Source: an uncultured Ruminococcus sp.
Lineage (GTDB): Bacteria > Bacillota > Clostridia > Oscillospirales > Acutalibacteraceae
Length of the DNA stretch: 63,418 bases
Reading direction: 5' to 3'
Assembly (NCBI GenBank): GCA_902802105.1
Contig: CADCKR010000015.1
Span: 1 to 63,418 of the forward strand
The notes beneath the pieces were generated by a model, which worked only from the letters and a program-made list of their open reading frames with translations, made no database searches and was not told where the DNA came from. A program made the position numbers and the translations under genes. Every line of letters begins with the position of its first letter. Positions within the stretch are counted from its first letter, which is position 1. Below are positions 25,804-35,800 of the stretch, piece after piece.

Positions 25804-26850
25804 GTGGATTTTTACAGCCTTGTTAAAGAAGCCGTAACAAAGGGTGCATCCGACGTGCACATCGCTTCAGGAAACCATCCGGCGTATCGTCTTCACGGTA
25901 ACGTATTCTTTACAAACGATCCTGCTCTGAATGAGGCGGAGGTAACCGCTATCATCAAGGCAGTGCTCAACAAATCAAGATTTGAGACCTTCCTCCAGAC
26001 AGGTGAAGCTGACGCCGCCGTTGAGATCGGTGAGTGCGGACGTTTCAGAGCTAATGCTTTCAGACAGCGTAACGGTACAGCTCTTGTACTCCGTGTAATC
26101 AACAGCGTTGTTCCTGAGCTATCGACCCTCAGCCTTCCTAATTCTATCAGAAAGACACTTGACCTGAACTCCGGCCTTGTGCTTGTGTGCGGACCTACCG
26201 GTTCCGGTAAATCGACCACGCTGGCTGCTCTTATCAATGAGATCAACAAGTACAAGAGCCGCCACATCATTACGATCGAAGACCCTGTTGAGTTCCTTCA
26301 CACACCGAAGCGCTGCATAGTCAACCAGAGAGAGATCGGTCTTGACAGCCGTTCTTACCCGATGGCTCTTCGTGCTGCAATGCGTGAGGACCCGGATATC
26401 ATTCTCGTCGGTGAGATGCGTGACCGTGAGTCTATCCAGATCGCTCTGACAGCTACAGAGACCGGTCACTTGGTTTTCTCAACGGTACATACAGAGGGTG
26501 CAGCTAAGACTATCGACCGTCTTGTTGATATCTTCCCGCCGGATCAGCAGCAGCAGATCAGAGTTCAGCTTTCAACATCGCTCAAGGCTGTTATTTCTCA
26601 GAGACTTCTTCCCCGTGCAACAGGCGGACGAGTTGCAGCATTTGAGATCATGTTCGTAACGACCGCTATCAGTAACCTTATCCGTGAGAATAAGGTAGCA
26701 AACATTCAGCAGTCTATCCAGCTCGGTCAGCAGTATGGTATGATCACGATGAGCAAGAGTATCGACAACCTTCTTGCACAGGGGCTTATCACAGAGCAGA
26801 TCGCAAGAGCATGGAACTTTGATATAGGCGATACCGATGCCAGAAGGTAA
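25804..26850 (+). CDS. pilT: Pilus retraction ATPase PilT
   Basis: A 348-residue hexameric ATPase that depolymerises the pilus. Walker A is GPTGSGKSTTLAAL near residue 130, the Asp box is ITIEDPVEFLH, Walker B is DIILVGEMRDRES and the His box is GHLVFSTVHTEGA. The C-terminal part carries the family RVAAFEIMFVTTAISNLIRENK stretch (retraction-linked AIRNLIRE-like motif). The start is GTG 25804 with GGGGT upstream. Its presence means that the pilus is probably retractile, which suits twitching or pulling on bound substrate. Confidence 0.95.
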   Translation: MDFYSLVKEAVTKGASDVHIASGNHPAYRLHGNVFFTNDPALNEAEVTAIIKAVLNKSRFETFLQTGEADAAVEIGECGRFRANAFRQRNGTALVLRVINSVVPELSTLSLPNSIRKTLDLNSGLVLVCGPTGSGKSTTLAALINEINKYKSRHIITIEDPVEFLHTPKRCIVNQREIGLDSRSYPMALRAAMREDPDIILVGEMRDRESIQIALTATETGHLVFSTVHTEGAAKTIDRLVDIFPPDQQQQIRVQLSTSLKAVISQRLLPRATGGRVAAFEIMFVTTAISNLIRENKVANIQQSIQLGQQYGMITMSKSIDNLLAQGLITEQIARAWNFDIGDTDARR

Positions 26851-26864
26851 GGGAGTGAACACTA

Positions 26865-28097
26865 TTGAAGTATAAATATGTGGCGATGAACGCCAGAAGC
26901 CAGAAAAAAGCACAGAGCGATGCTGCCGTCATTCTGCGAGAGAGAGGACTTGTTGTACAGGATCTTACACAGGTCGGTTCAAGCAGTGACGAGCCTACAA
27001 GTATCTGGCAGATGGATCTTGGCGGTGATATCCATACCAAAAAGATCAAGCCTAAAAAGCTCCTCATGGTTATGAACCAGATGGGCATGATGATGAAGGC
27101 CGGTATCAACCTTTCGCTTTCCATGCAGATCATGATCGACTCCGAGAAGGATATCAGCATGAGAAAGATACTCAGAGAGATCAACGAAAACCTCTACAGT
27201 GGTTTTACGCTCTCTCAGGCAATGAGAAACTTTGCAGGCTTCCCGCCGATATATATCAGCATTATTGAAGCCGGTGAAGCAAACGGACGTCTTGATGAAT
27301 CATTCGAGCAGTGCGCACTTATCTGTAAAAAGGATATGGCTCTTTCAGGTAAGATCAGAGGTGCTCTTATGTACCCTGCATTCTTGATGGCACTCGTTCT
27401 TATCGTTGTTATCATACTTACAGTATTCGTTCTTCCGACATTCGCAGGAGTTTATGAAAGCTTCGGCGGAGATTTGCCGGGACTTACGAAGTTTATGATG
27501 GGCTTCTCCGATTTGCTTATACATTGGTGGTGGCTGATCATTATCGTTATTGTCGGTCTTGTATTCGGCTTCAGAACCCTGAAAAAGTCAAACGCAGACT
27601 TTGCAATGGGCTGGGCGAAGCTTCAGCTGAAGATACCGCTCGTAGGTCCTATCATCAGACAGAGCTCACTTGCACGTTTCTGCCGACTGATGTCTACGCT
27701 TACTGATGCAGGTATCCCGATCCACAAGGCAATGGCTCTTGCAAGAGATGTTGTTCCGAACCTTTATGTTCGTGAAAATGTTCAGGCAGTTCTTGATGAC
27801 GTACAGATCGGTGTTACGATCCATGAAGCAATGGGTAAGCACCCGGTATTTGATGCGATCCTCGTATCAATGATCCGAGTCGGTGAGGAATCCGGTATGC
27901 TTGGTGACTCACTCAGAAAGATGGCTGACCTCTTTGAGGCTCAGACAGACGAGTCTACTCAGAAGCTCACCGACATGATGACGCCTATTATGACGGTCGT
28001 TATCGGTGTAGTTGTTGCTACGCTCGTAATCTCCATGATCCTGCCTATGTTCGGTATGTACAGCCTTGTCGGCGGTTCCTCGAGCACAAGCAAGTAA
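26865..28097 (+). CDS. pilC: Pilus inner-membrane platform protein PilC
   Basis: A 410-residue T2SSF/GspF-family membrane protein that links the ATPases to the growing filament. Two cytoplasmic helical-bundle domains are present (MVMNQMGMMMKAGINLSLS in the first, LARFCRLMSTLTDAGIPIH in the second), separated by membrane helices near 170-190 and 215-240, with a last helix near 380-400. The start is TTG 26865 with GGGAG upstream. It is the last gene of the first assembly transcript; a terminator and a dispersed repeat follow. Confidence 0.94.
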   Translation: MKYKYVAMNARSQKKAQSDAAVILRERGLVVQDLTQVGSSSDEPTSIWQMDLGGDIHTKKIKPKKLLMVMNQMGMMMKAGINLSLSMQIMIDSEKDISMRKILREINENLYSGFTLSQAMRNFAGFPPIYISIIEAGEANGRLDESFEQCALICKKDMALSGKIRGALMYPAFLMALVLIVVIILTVFVLPTFAGVYESFGGDLPGLTKFMMGFSDLLIHWWWLIIIVIVGLVFGFRTLKKSNADFAMGWAKLQLKIPLVGPIIRQSSLARFCRLMSTLTDAGIPIHKAMALARDVVPNLYVRENVQAVLDDVQIGVTIHEAMGKHPVFDAILVSMIRVGEESGMLGDSLRKMADLFEAQTDESTQKLTDMMTPIMTVVIGVVVATLVISMILPMFGMYSLVGGSSSTSK

Positions 28098-28135
28098 GAT
28101 CAATAGCTTACAGCAGGAAAAAAACAGTATTTATG

Positions 28136-28177
28136 ACCGGCGCTCAGCTTCGCAAGAAACTGGCGCCGGTTTTGCTT
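28136..28177 (+). terminator. Intrinsic terminator of the pilM-pilC operon
   Basis: An 8-bp GC stem (ACCGGCGC / GCGCCGGT) extended by CAG/CTG around a bulge and followed by TTTTGC. Confidence 0.75.
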
Positions 28178-28192
28178 ACATTATTATATATA

Positions 28193-28274
28193 GATTAACA
28201 AAAAGCAGACAATTTTTGCGGTCTGATTTTTATCATGAATTAGTATAAGTCTGCTTTTTATCAGAAATTAGTAT
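28193..28274. repeat. Dispersed palindromic repeat, family 1, copy 3 (duplicated right end)
   Basis: Starts inside the left arm (ATTAACAAAAAGCAGAC) and reaches the usual right end GAATTAGTAT at 28246. A second right arm follows (TCTGCTTTTTATCAGAAATTAGTAT, to 28274). It lies between the two pilus transcripts. The rest of 28275-28450 shows no gene. Confidence 0.7.
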
Positions 28275-28451
28275 GACGAAAAAATTTACTGCGCATCTGC
28301 GGTGCTGCTTAAATATGTACGTTATACAGTGTTGCATTTGTCACAGAAAAAGATGCTTTAACTATACAAAATATTACAAAATGATATATATAAGGTAATG
28401 TTATCCAAAATTGCTTACTTAAATTTGTAGAAAAAATATATTCAAAATAAC

Positions 28452-28479
28452 TTGAATAGCTATTTTTTTATAGTATAAT
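28452..28479 (+). promoter_or_regulatory. Sigma-A promoter of the minor-pilin operon
   Basis: TTGAAT (28452-28457), 16 bases, TATAAT (28474-28479), about 70 bases before the first minor pilin. Confidence 0.65.
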
Positions 28480-28549
28480 ATTAATGAGTAAATATAAGGC
28501 GTAGAATGCTTTGCTGCGGTTAAGAGCGTTCAGTAAGGAGGAGCATCAA

Positions 28550-29170
28550 ATGAAAAAACGAACACGGCAAATTCAAACAAAGCTAAGGTCTCGGAAAGGT
28601 ATGTCTCTCATTGAGCTGATTGTTGGTATTTCCATCATTGTTATTGTGTTTGCAGGAACACTGAGCGCAATGACAAACGGTTATGCGGATACGCTCTACA
28701 ATGCCGATGTAAACAGGTATGCGGTTCAGGGCGGCTCTTTGAATGAGGTTATCCTGGAGGCTATTGCAAAACAGAAGTTCAAAGGAGCAGATTGTCCTGT
28801 TGATGTAAAGGATTCTGAACAGCGGCGGGAATATGCAGTAAGTTACTTCCTGCTTGATTCTAACGGCCATTCAAAAGATCCTAATTCGGATCCGACTAAT
28901 GCAGTTCATTCTGCGGCTAAGGCTGTAATGCCGGATGTTATGTATGTGACCCAAGACCAGTTCTGGGGCAGCGGGAAAGTCGTAATAAATAACACAGTTG
29001 TCGATAATATGTATACCCTCGATTTTGATGCTGTCAGAACAATTTTTAAAGGCGCCAAAAGATATGATATAAAGGGCGTTGAAGTACTGACTTCTGTGAC
29101 AACTTCAAGAGGAACTGTTATAAACAGAGCGTTCGTTCCTTATGAAGATCAAGACAAGAGTGAAACTTAA
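28550..29170 (+). CDS. Minor type IV prepilin
   Basis: A 206-residue prepilin. The basic leader ends RSRKG and is cleaved before MSLIELIVGISIIVIVFAGTL, with Glu at +5. The rest is a globular domain without recognised motifs. The frame is open from 28511, but ATG 28550 has AAGGAGGAG upstream and is chosen. It is the first of three genes on a separate transcript, 15 bases before a second minor prepilin and followed by the giant tip-like protein. By analogy with GspI/GspJ, these two would form the priming complex with the third. Confidence 0.88.
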   Translation: MKKRTRQIQTKLRSRKGMSLIELIVGISIIVIVFAGTLSAMTNGYADTLYNADVNRYAVQGGSLNEVILEAIAKQKFKGADCPVDVKDSEQRREYAVSYFLLDSNGHSKDPNSDPTNAVHSAAKAVMPDVMYVTQDQFWGSGKVVINNTVVDNMYTLDFDAVRTIFKGAKRYDIKGVEVLTSVTTSRGTVINRAFVPYEDQDKSET

Positions 29171-29185
29171 GGAGGGAGGGTAACT

Positions 29186-29836
29186 ATGAAAAAAATAAGA
29201 TCAAAAAAAGGTATGAGCCTTGTTGAGCTTGTTGTTACCGTTGCCATTCTTGGTATGGTCTCAACTCTTGGCGTTGGTATGGTAAGCTCGGCTATACAGA
29301 ATTATTCGGTAGCGTCCAAGACTTCTATGGAACAGGATACTTCTCTTGCGATCGAATCTTTTATTACAGAAGGAACAAGAATATACGGTTTGGTGGATGT
29401 TAAGGAAAATATTGATCCGCAGAACGGAGTGGCCGATGAAAACAAGACCGCTTTTTATATCTATTTTGATAAATCAGATAACCTTGTGACACTGAGGAGC
29501 AATATGTCTGAGGGCAAACAGAGTTTAGTAGAGATGAAATATGAGGGAGTAAAGCAGGTATATGTGCGCCCTAAAAAGCAGAAGCCCACAAATGACGGCA
29601 GTACATCCGAAAAAAGCTTTGTCTTTGTTGAATATCAGATAGATATGAATGACGGTTATTCCCTTCATGGTACGGCAGTTATGAATAACGCTTCAAACTA
29701 TACTGATGTCAATGAAGAATCCAACGAAGAATCCAAAGGCTTTACTATCAATGCAACAGATACTTCTTTGATCGATGAGGGGAACGTTATCCTCATATAT
29801 CCGAAATGTACCAATGCTATTGTGATCGCTGAGTGA
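29186..29836 (+). CDS. Minor type IV prepilin
   Basis: A 216-residue prepilin. The leader MKKIRSKKG is cleaved before MSLVELVVTVAILGMVSTLG with Glu at +5. The globular domain is Asn/Ser/Lys-rich with no recognised motifs. GGAGGGAGGG lies just upstream. It is the second gene of the minor-pilin operon, 31 bases before the giant pilin-like protein, and probably helps recruit that protein to the filament tip (inference from the type II secretion pseudopilin arrangement). Confidence 0.88.
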   Translation: MKKIRSKKGMSLVELVVTVAILGMVSTLGVGMVSSAIQNYSVASKTSMEQDTSLAIESFITEGTRIYGLVDVKENIDPQNGVADENKTAFYIYFDKSDNLVTLRSNMSEGKQSLVEMKYEGVKQVYVRPKKQKPTNDGSTSEKSFVFVEYQIDMNDGYSLHGTAVMNNASNYTDVNEESNEESKGFTINATDTSLIDEGNVILIYPKCTNAIVIAE

Positions 29837-29867
29837 TCGTTTAATAAATTAAGAAAGGAGTTTTACT

Positions 29868-32800
29868 ATGTTTCAAAAACAAAGGCTGAAAAACAGTAAA
29901 AAAGGTTTTTCGCTGCCAATGGCAATGGCGATCAGCGTTTTTCTGGTCATCATTGCTACAGCGCTTATTTTCATATCAATGCAGAGTATGTCTACCACAA
30001 GCGTTGATGTCAGCGGCAGACAGGCTTATCTGAATGTACGTTCTGCTATTGAGTATGCAAGGGCGTATTATTCAAACAATGTGGCTGATTATTCTGTTGA
30101 GCTTGACAAGCCTCAGTATATGGTAATGAGAGATAAAAAGGGCGGAACAACAGACGATGGCGCAGATATTCAGTCCACTGAACCTAAAATAGAAGATTGC
30201 GTTACTTACGTTGAAGCAAAATACAACAAGCCTAAGGGAACAGAGGGTGCAGAAGATGATGCTGATGACACTCCTTCACTTACGCTGTCTGCTTTTTCGA
30301 GGTATTCGGATGCCTTTGGCAACAGGGCAAAGCTTGCGCGTCTGAGCGTTACCTATACCATAGGCTCACCCGACTTTAACCGTTATACGGTAATGCAGGC
30401 TAAACGTATTGATTCGGCTCCGCTTTCGCAGGAGAGTATTACGCTCCATGTTAAAAAGCCGTCAAGCCGTCTTGATGAAATAGTTTACTATATCTGGACA
30501 TACGAAGATGTTGGCAATGCATACGGCAGCGCGTATGATGCTTATGAAGAAAGCGGCGGCAACAGCTATATATATGATGAGGCAGTAAAGAATAAGGTTT
30601 CTATCTCAGGCAAGTCGACGTGGGACGAATTTCAAACCGCTATGAACCAGTCCACGAAGAAAAGCATATATCCAAATGCGGAATGGTTAACAGAAGACGA
30701 TGATTCCAAAAATTTGTCGAAAGGCCCTAACGGTGTTATGTCCTGTGATTCAAACGATTGGTCTTCCGGCGAGTATTATATCAAGGAAGGTCGTGTGCCT
30801 TGGTTCAATATTATTTTTGCAAAGCAGTTTTCTTTGTTGGCTCCGGATGGTAATGAAGCAACAAATTTCTATGACTCACAGACTAATGAGATATTCCATC
30901 TCTGGTACCTTGATCCGAGCGATAAAAACATATACTTTGAATTTAAGGATAAGCATACTATAGATGGCGGTGATTACTATACCAAATATAACACAGGTGC
31001 AGGATGGAACGGTACTGAAGGACTTGATGACGCAGTACTTGTATATGTGAGGACCCCAAAGACTACGATCCACTTCAGAAATGGTGATATGGACGCAGCT
31101 AAGGTCAGCAATCCGTATCTTGCAACAACAGGCGCGCCTGTTATTAATAGTGTAGGAGGCGTTGCTATAGATACAACAAGCAGCAGTTACCTTGGCTCCG
31201 GCACAAAAAAGGCATCCGATATTGCTATGGAATATGAAGGCTGCGGATGGTGGGTCGCTAATGTTGAAGCAAATGATATTATGGATCTCACTATCTCCTT
31301 TAGCAATGTTAACAGTATAAAGGTGTCAAATATTCCCGCAAACACAGAGAACAAGGAATTCTGGCTTACGTATATACAGCAGGGAGATAGTTACGGTATA
31401 GCAGTATATGATGACGAGAGGACTGCTGACAGTCATTCAGGTGTGGATCCTGATTCATACGTTACTGTACATGCAAGGGTAGCTGACAGCAAAACAGAAG
31501 GAGCAGCTCCTAAGCTTGTTTACGGCAAGAATCCTATCACATCATCTACAGGCCGCGTAAGACTTTTCAATACTATTATTGAAGCAAACAAGCTTAATAA
31601 AGATGACTATGAAGAAACATCTTACGCTCAGCTTGAAACAATACTTTCAGCGGCTTCAGCGCTGGTTGAACAAGAGGATTTCATTGAGAAGCAGGAAGCA
31701 ACTACTGATGAGGAAAAGATCAAGAAAGCTGATGAAGAATATAACGCTAAGGCAGACGCGATCGAAAACTTCATCAGAAATAGTCTGAAGGCAAGAGCGT
31801 TTACACAGTCTGACCTTGTTTGGGTCAATAAGCTCACCGCACTGTATAACGAAGCTGATGCAGCTGTTACTACAAACGCTTTGGATTATGCAAAAGATTA
31901 TAGAGATGCATTTGTCGCACCGGATGAGAATGGCATACCGTCTAATTATAACCTTGCAAAGGATATTGCTGAGAATCCGAGCAATCATTCTCTCAGTGAG
32001 ATAAAAAGTATTATTTCAGCTTTGCAGTCGGATTTTGCAACGCTCAAACAAGGTTATCTTAATAAGACTGAATTCAAAACATTTGTAGATTTGTGCAGAA
32101 GCGTTAATCCTGATGAGAAGGATTACGAGATCGAGGCAGGAAATAATGTAGTCAGCAAATTCAACGAGGCACTGTCGATCGCTGAAAATGCTGTAAATAA
32201 AGCTGATACTACTGATATCCAGTCAGCAGAATACTTTACTGCATGGGATAACCTGATAGCAGCAAAAGAATCACTGGATAATGCGAAAAAGTCTCCGCTT
32301 AAAACAGCAGAGCTCAGCAACGCGATCGCTAAAGCGAAGGTTATGCTCTATGCAAGAAATGATTCCGGAGAGTTTACAAATAATTTCATTGAGAAGAAAG
32401 ACTGTACGGATGAAACATTTGACGCACTTAAGAAGGCTTATGACGAGGGCGTTGCAGGTCTGACCAATGATACTGACCAGTCGGCTATAGATGCTCATAC
32501 AGCAGCACTTGAGGATGCTATCAGCAAGTATACAGTAATGAAGCCGTCAGAAACGATAGCTGAACTTGCAGCCCAAGACCCAAGCAAGAGACGTATATGG
32601 GTATATCATGAGGATGAGGGCAGCAAGGTCTCTGATATAGAGCTTCAACTTTATATGGATACTAACCAGCCCAAACCCGTTCCGCTTAAGAATTCAACAT
32701 CGGCATGGGGAAATTGTCTCTACCATTATGATGTTGACAGCACAATAAAGCGCGTCAATATTCGGGTAACTACCGTGACTGGAGAAAAGAGAATACGTAA

Positions 32801-35800
32801 CGGACAAACTAATGACTATGTTTCTCTTGACAGCTTCCAGAGCGGCAACATTGTATTTATAGTTGACCAGAACGGTGAAGTGGATAAAGAAGTAGAAAGA
32901 GACGGCAAGACGGTAAGAGAAGCTACCATAGGACACCTTGTTACCGTAAACGCTTTGTTTGACGGAGAGCTCTCGGCAAAGCTCGGCTCAAAGGAGCTTC
33001 CTGTAGAGCGAGAGGACAGAACAGATGAGTTTGGCACATTGAGACAGATCAATGTTATACGTTATGTTATTCCCAACGGCAGTACAAATAATGATAAATT
33101 ACAGCTTACCGTTAAAACACCGGATCCTTCAGATCCGACAAAGGATATAACGACTGCATATACTGTCGGCAAGTTGAGCTTTGGCGAGTATGTGGTCCTT
33201 CCTGCTAAAGCACAGGGAACTGTCCAGATAATCGCATCAAAGGATATCTATCCCAAGTATGACTCTGAACAGCCGGACGGCGGTGACCCCGCGACCCCGC
33301 AGGGAGCAGCATCGGATACTGAGCTTTCGGATAGCGATATCGGATATCTGATCGCAAATGACGATGCAGAATTAATGCAGATGCTGGATCGCAATAATGA
33401 TGTTATCTATCTGACAGACTCTAAATGGGACAGCATTTATTGGGGCGACAACTCTTATGCATATTTTAAGGATGCTTATAATAATGAAGTAAGCGGCAGC
33501 TGGCCGGGCAAGAAGATGTCGCTCTATATCAAAGACAAAGATGGAAACAACATATACATGGTCAAGCCTCCGGAGAATGCTGTCTATGTATACTTCAACA
33601 ACAATACTTCCCAGCAGTCTGTAAAAACACAGTTTACATTAGGTACAGGCTACTCCAAGGATAAGTTTGTGGAAGATTATGAGAAGGAATATGGGGAGAG
33701 CTCATACGGTAAAAAGGTGTTTAAGTTAAATACCTGGAAGGCAAGTGCGTTTGAAAACGATTATATCTACATAAAGAATAACAAACGGGCTACACCTTTA
33801 TATGTAAAGTTCTCAGGTGTTTCCGGCAGCGATTACCATATGATAGACGGTAAGGGCTATAAGCTTACCAGTGATGACGCCTATACAACTGTTGATAATT
33901 GTACTGTGTACAGGATACAGCCGCCTAAGGGAGCAACAAAGTTTACTGTAACTGCTGGATCGGAAGTCTCTTCGGAAACCACTCTTACACTGGGTTATGC
34001 GTATGCAATGTCTGACAGTTCAAGCAACTTTGTTATGGAAGACGCTAACAATATTCCGGGAACCAAAAACTATGTAAAGGAAAATAGTGAGCAAACAGAA
34101 GAGGATTACAGTCAGGTTCTCTATATTGTAAACAACCTTAACTGGAAGGATCTTCATGTAACATTTGTTAATGGTGAAGGAACTGTCGTGGGCACACCTG
34201 ATCCTGGTGTCAAAGCAAAATTATGCGGTTCTATCGTTATGGACGGTACTGAATATGAAGTTTACAAGGTGGGCCGCTCAGATTCTTCAAAACAGTTCTA
34301 TGTTGTCGGCAATGGCTCAGAGCAGCGGTCAACTCAGATACAGGCAGATAACAAAGATAACAATAAGAAATATTATTACTTCATTGGCGGTACTGATGGC
34401 ACAGGAAGATGGAAAATTGTTCAAAGCAATACAGAGTACACTGAAGGCCAGGTCAATACAGCACAAGAACAGAATCTGGCAGGCAGCACTCTGGCAGGAC
34501 AATCCTTTGAGCTTGACGATACCGAAAAAATGAATGCTCTTCAAAGTGCCGAAGAGCTCTCTATGGTATATACCGGCGGCAATAAGATACGTATTACCAA
34601 TAAATCTTATAATGATGTGTATAGTGGAAAAACAAACAGTGCTATTACTGGATACTATATCAAAGATGATAGTAGCTGTGGCACGTGGAATGTTAAAAAT
34701 GGGTCTACCGGAAAGGTTTATCTGACAAACAACAAGGGTTGGAGTAATCTTCATGCGTATTTCTTTAATGATTCAGGTGCTGTTGGCAACGCATGGCCTG
34801 GTTATTCGATGGATTGGGATCACAAAAATGATATGGACCAGGATGTATATTCGGTTTCTGTTCCCGACGGTACCAAAAAAATCATCTTTAACAACGGAGG
34901 AAGCAGCCAGACCAGTAAGATTTTGTATGGAGAAGCATTTATAACCGAGGCACGTCCGTATGGTGGTAAAGGACGAGATAATGATTCGGATAATAGAATC
35001 GGTATGGCACAGCTGTCACCGTATTATGACTGGTTTGAGTATAAGATACCGATATCTAATAAGACAGGGTATTACTTCAGTGTCAAAGGACTTGTAAAGA
35101 ATCAAGCAGACAAAATGACTAAACTTATAAGCAATTCCCGCGGTAATGTCTGGCTGGAGCTTCTGTCTGATAAAACAGAAAGCGGCAAGCTTGTTGATTT
35201 CATGTTATATTCATACGATCCTGAAGCAGAGGATAATCTGACAGATGATTATATCAGCGTGTTCTATAAAAAGCCTGACAAATGGGATGATGTCAGAATT
35301 ACTGTTTCCGGCCCGTTTGGTATTGTAAAGGACAGCAGCGGCAACTTTATAAATAATGTGTCTATGGACTCATACAATAGCGGAAGATATGAGGATACAG
35401 ACGTACTTGTTTATAACGGTATTCCGAAGGGTGCTCCGTTCATTACCTTTACTGCAACTGAGCATTACACAAAGGATGGAGCAGAGGCAACAAGAACTCG
35501 TGTTCATGTTGAGGAAATGCAGGGCGGCGATAAAGTATTGTTTGTTCCTGAAGATAACGCTTACGTAAACGGCGGCGAATGGATGACTAAGGTATCCGAA
35601 TATAGAAGACTTGTCAATAATCTTGAAAGGCTGAGAGCGGCATACTACGGTTCTAACATTGTATCAAAATATAACGATATGGGTGAGCTTGCTGATGGTG
35701 CTGAAAGATATTATTCTTCTCCGCTTCTTACAGAGCTGAGAAATTATGTCAAGAAAAAAGGTACCGGATATCCTATAGATGATGGTATGCTTAATGATCT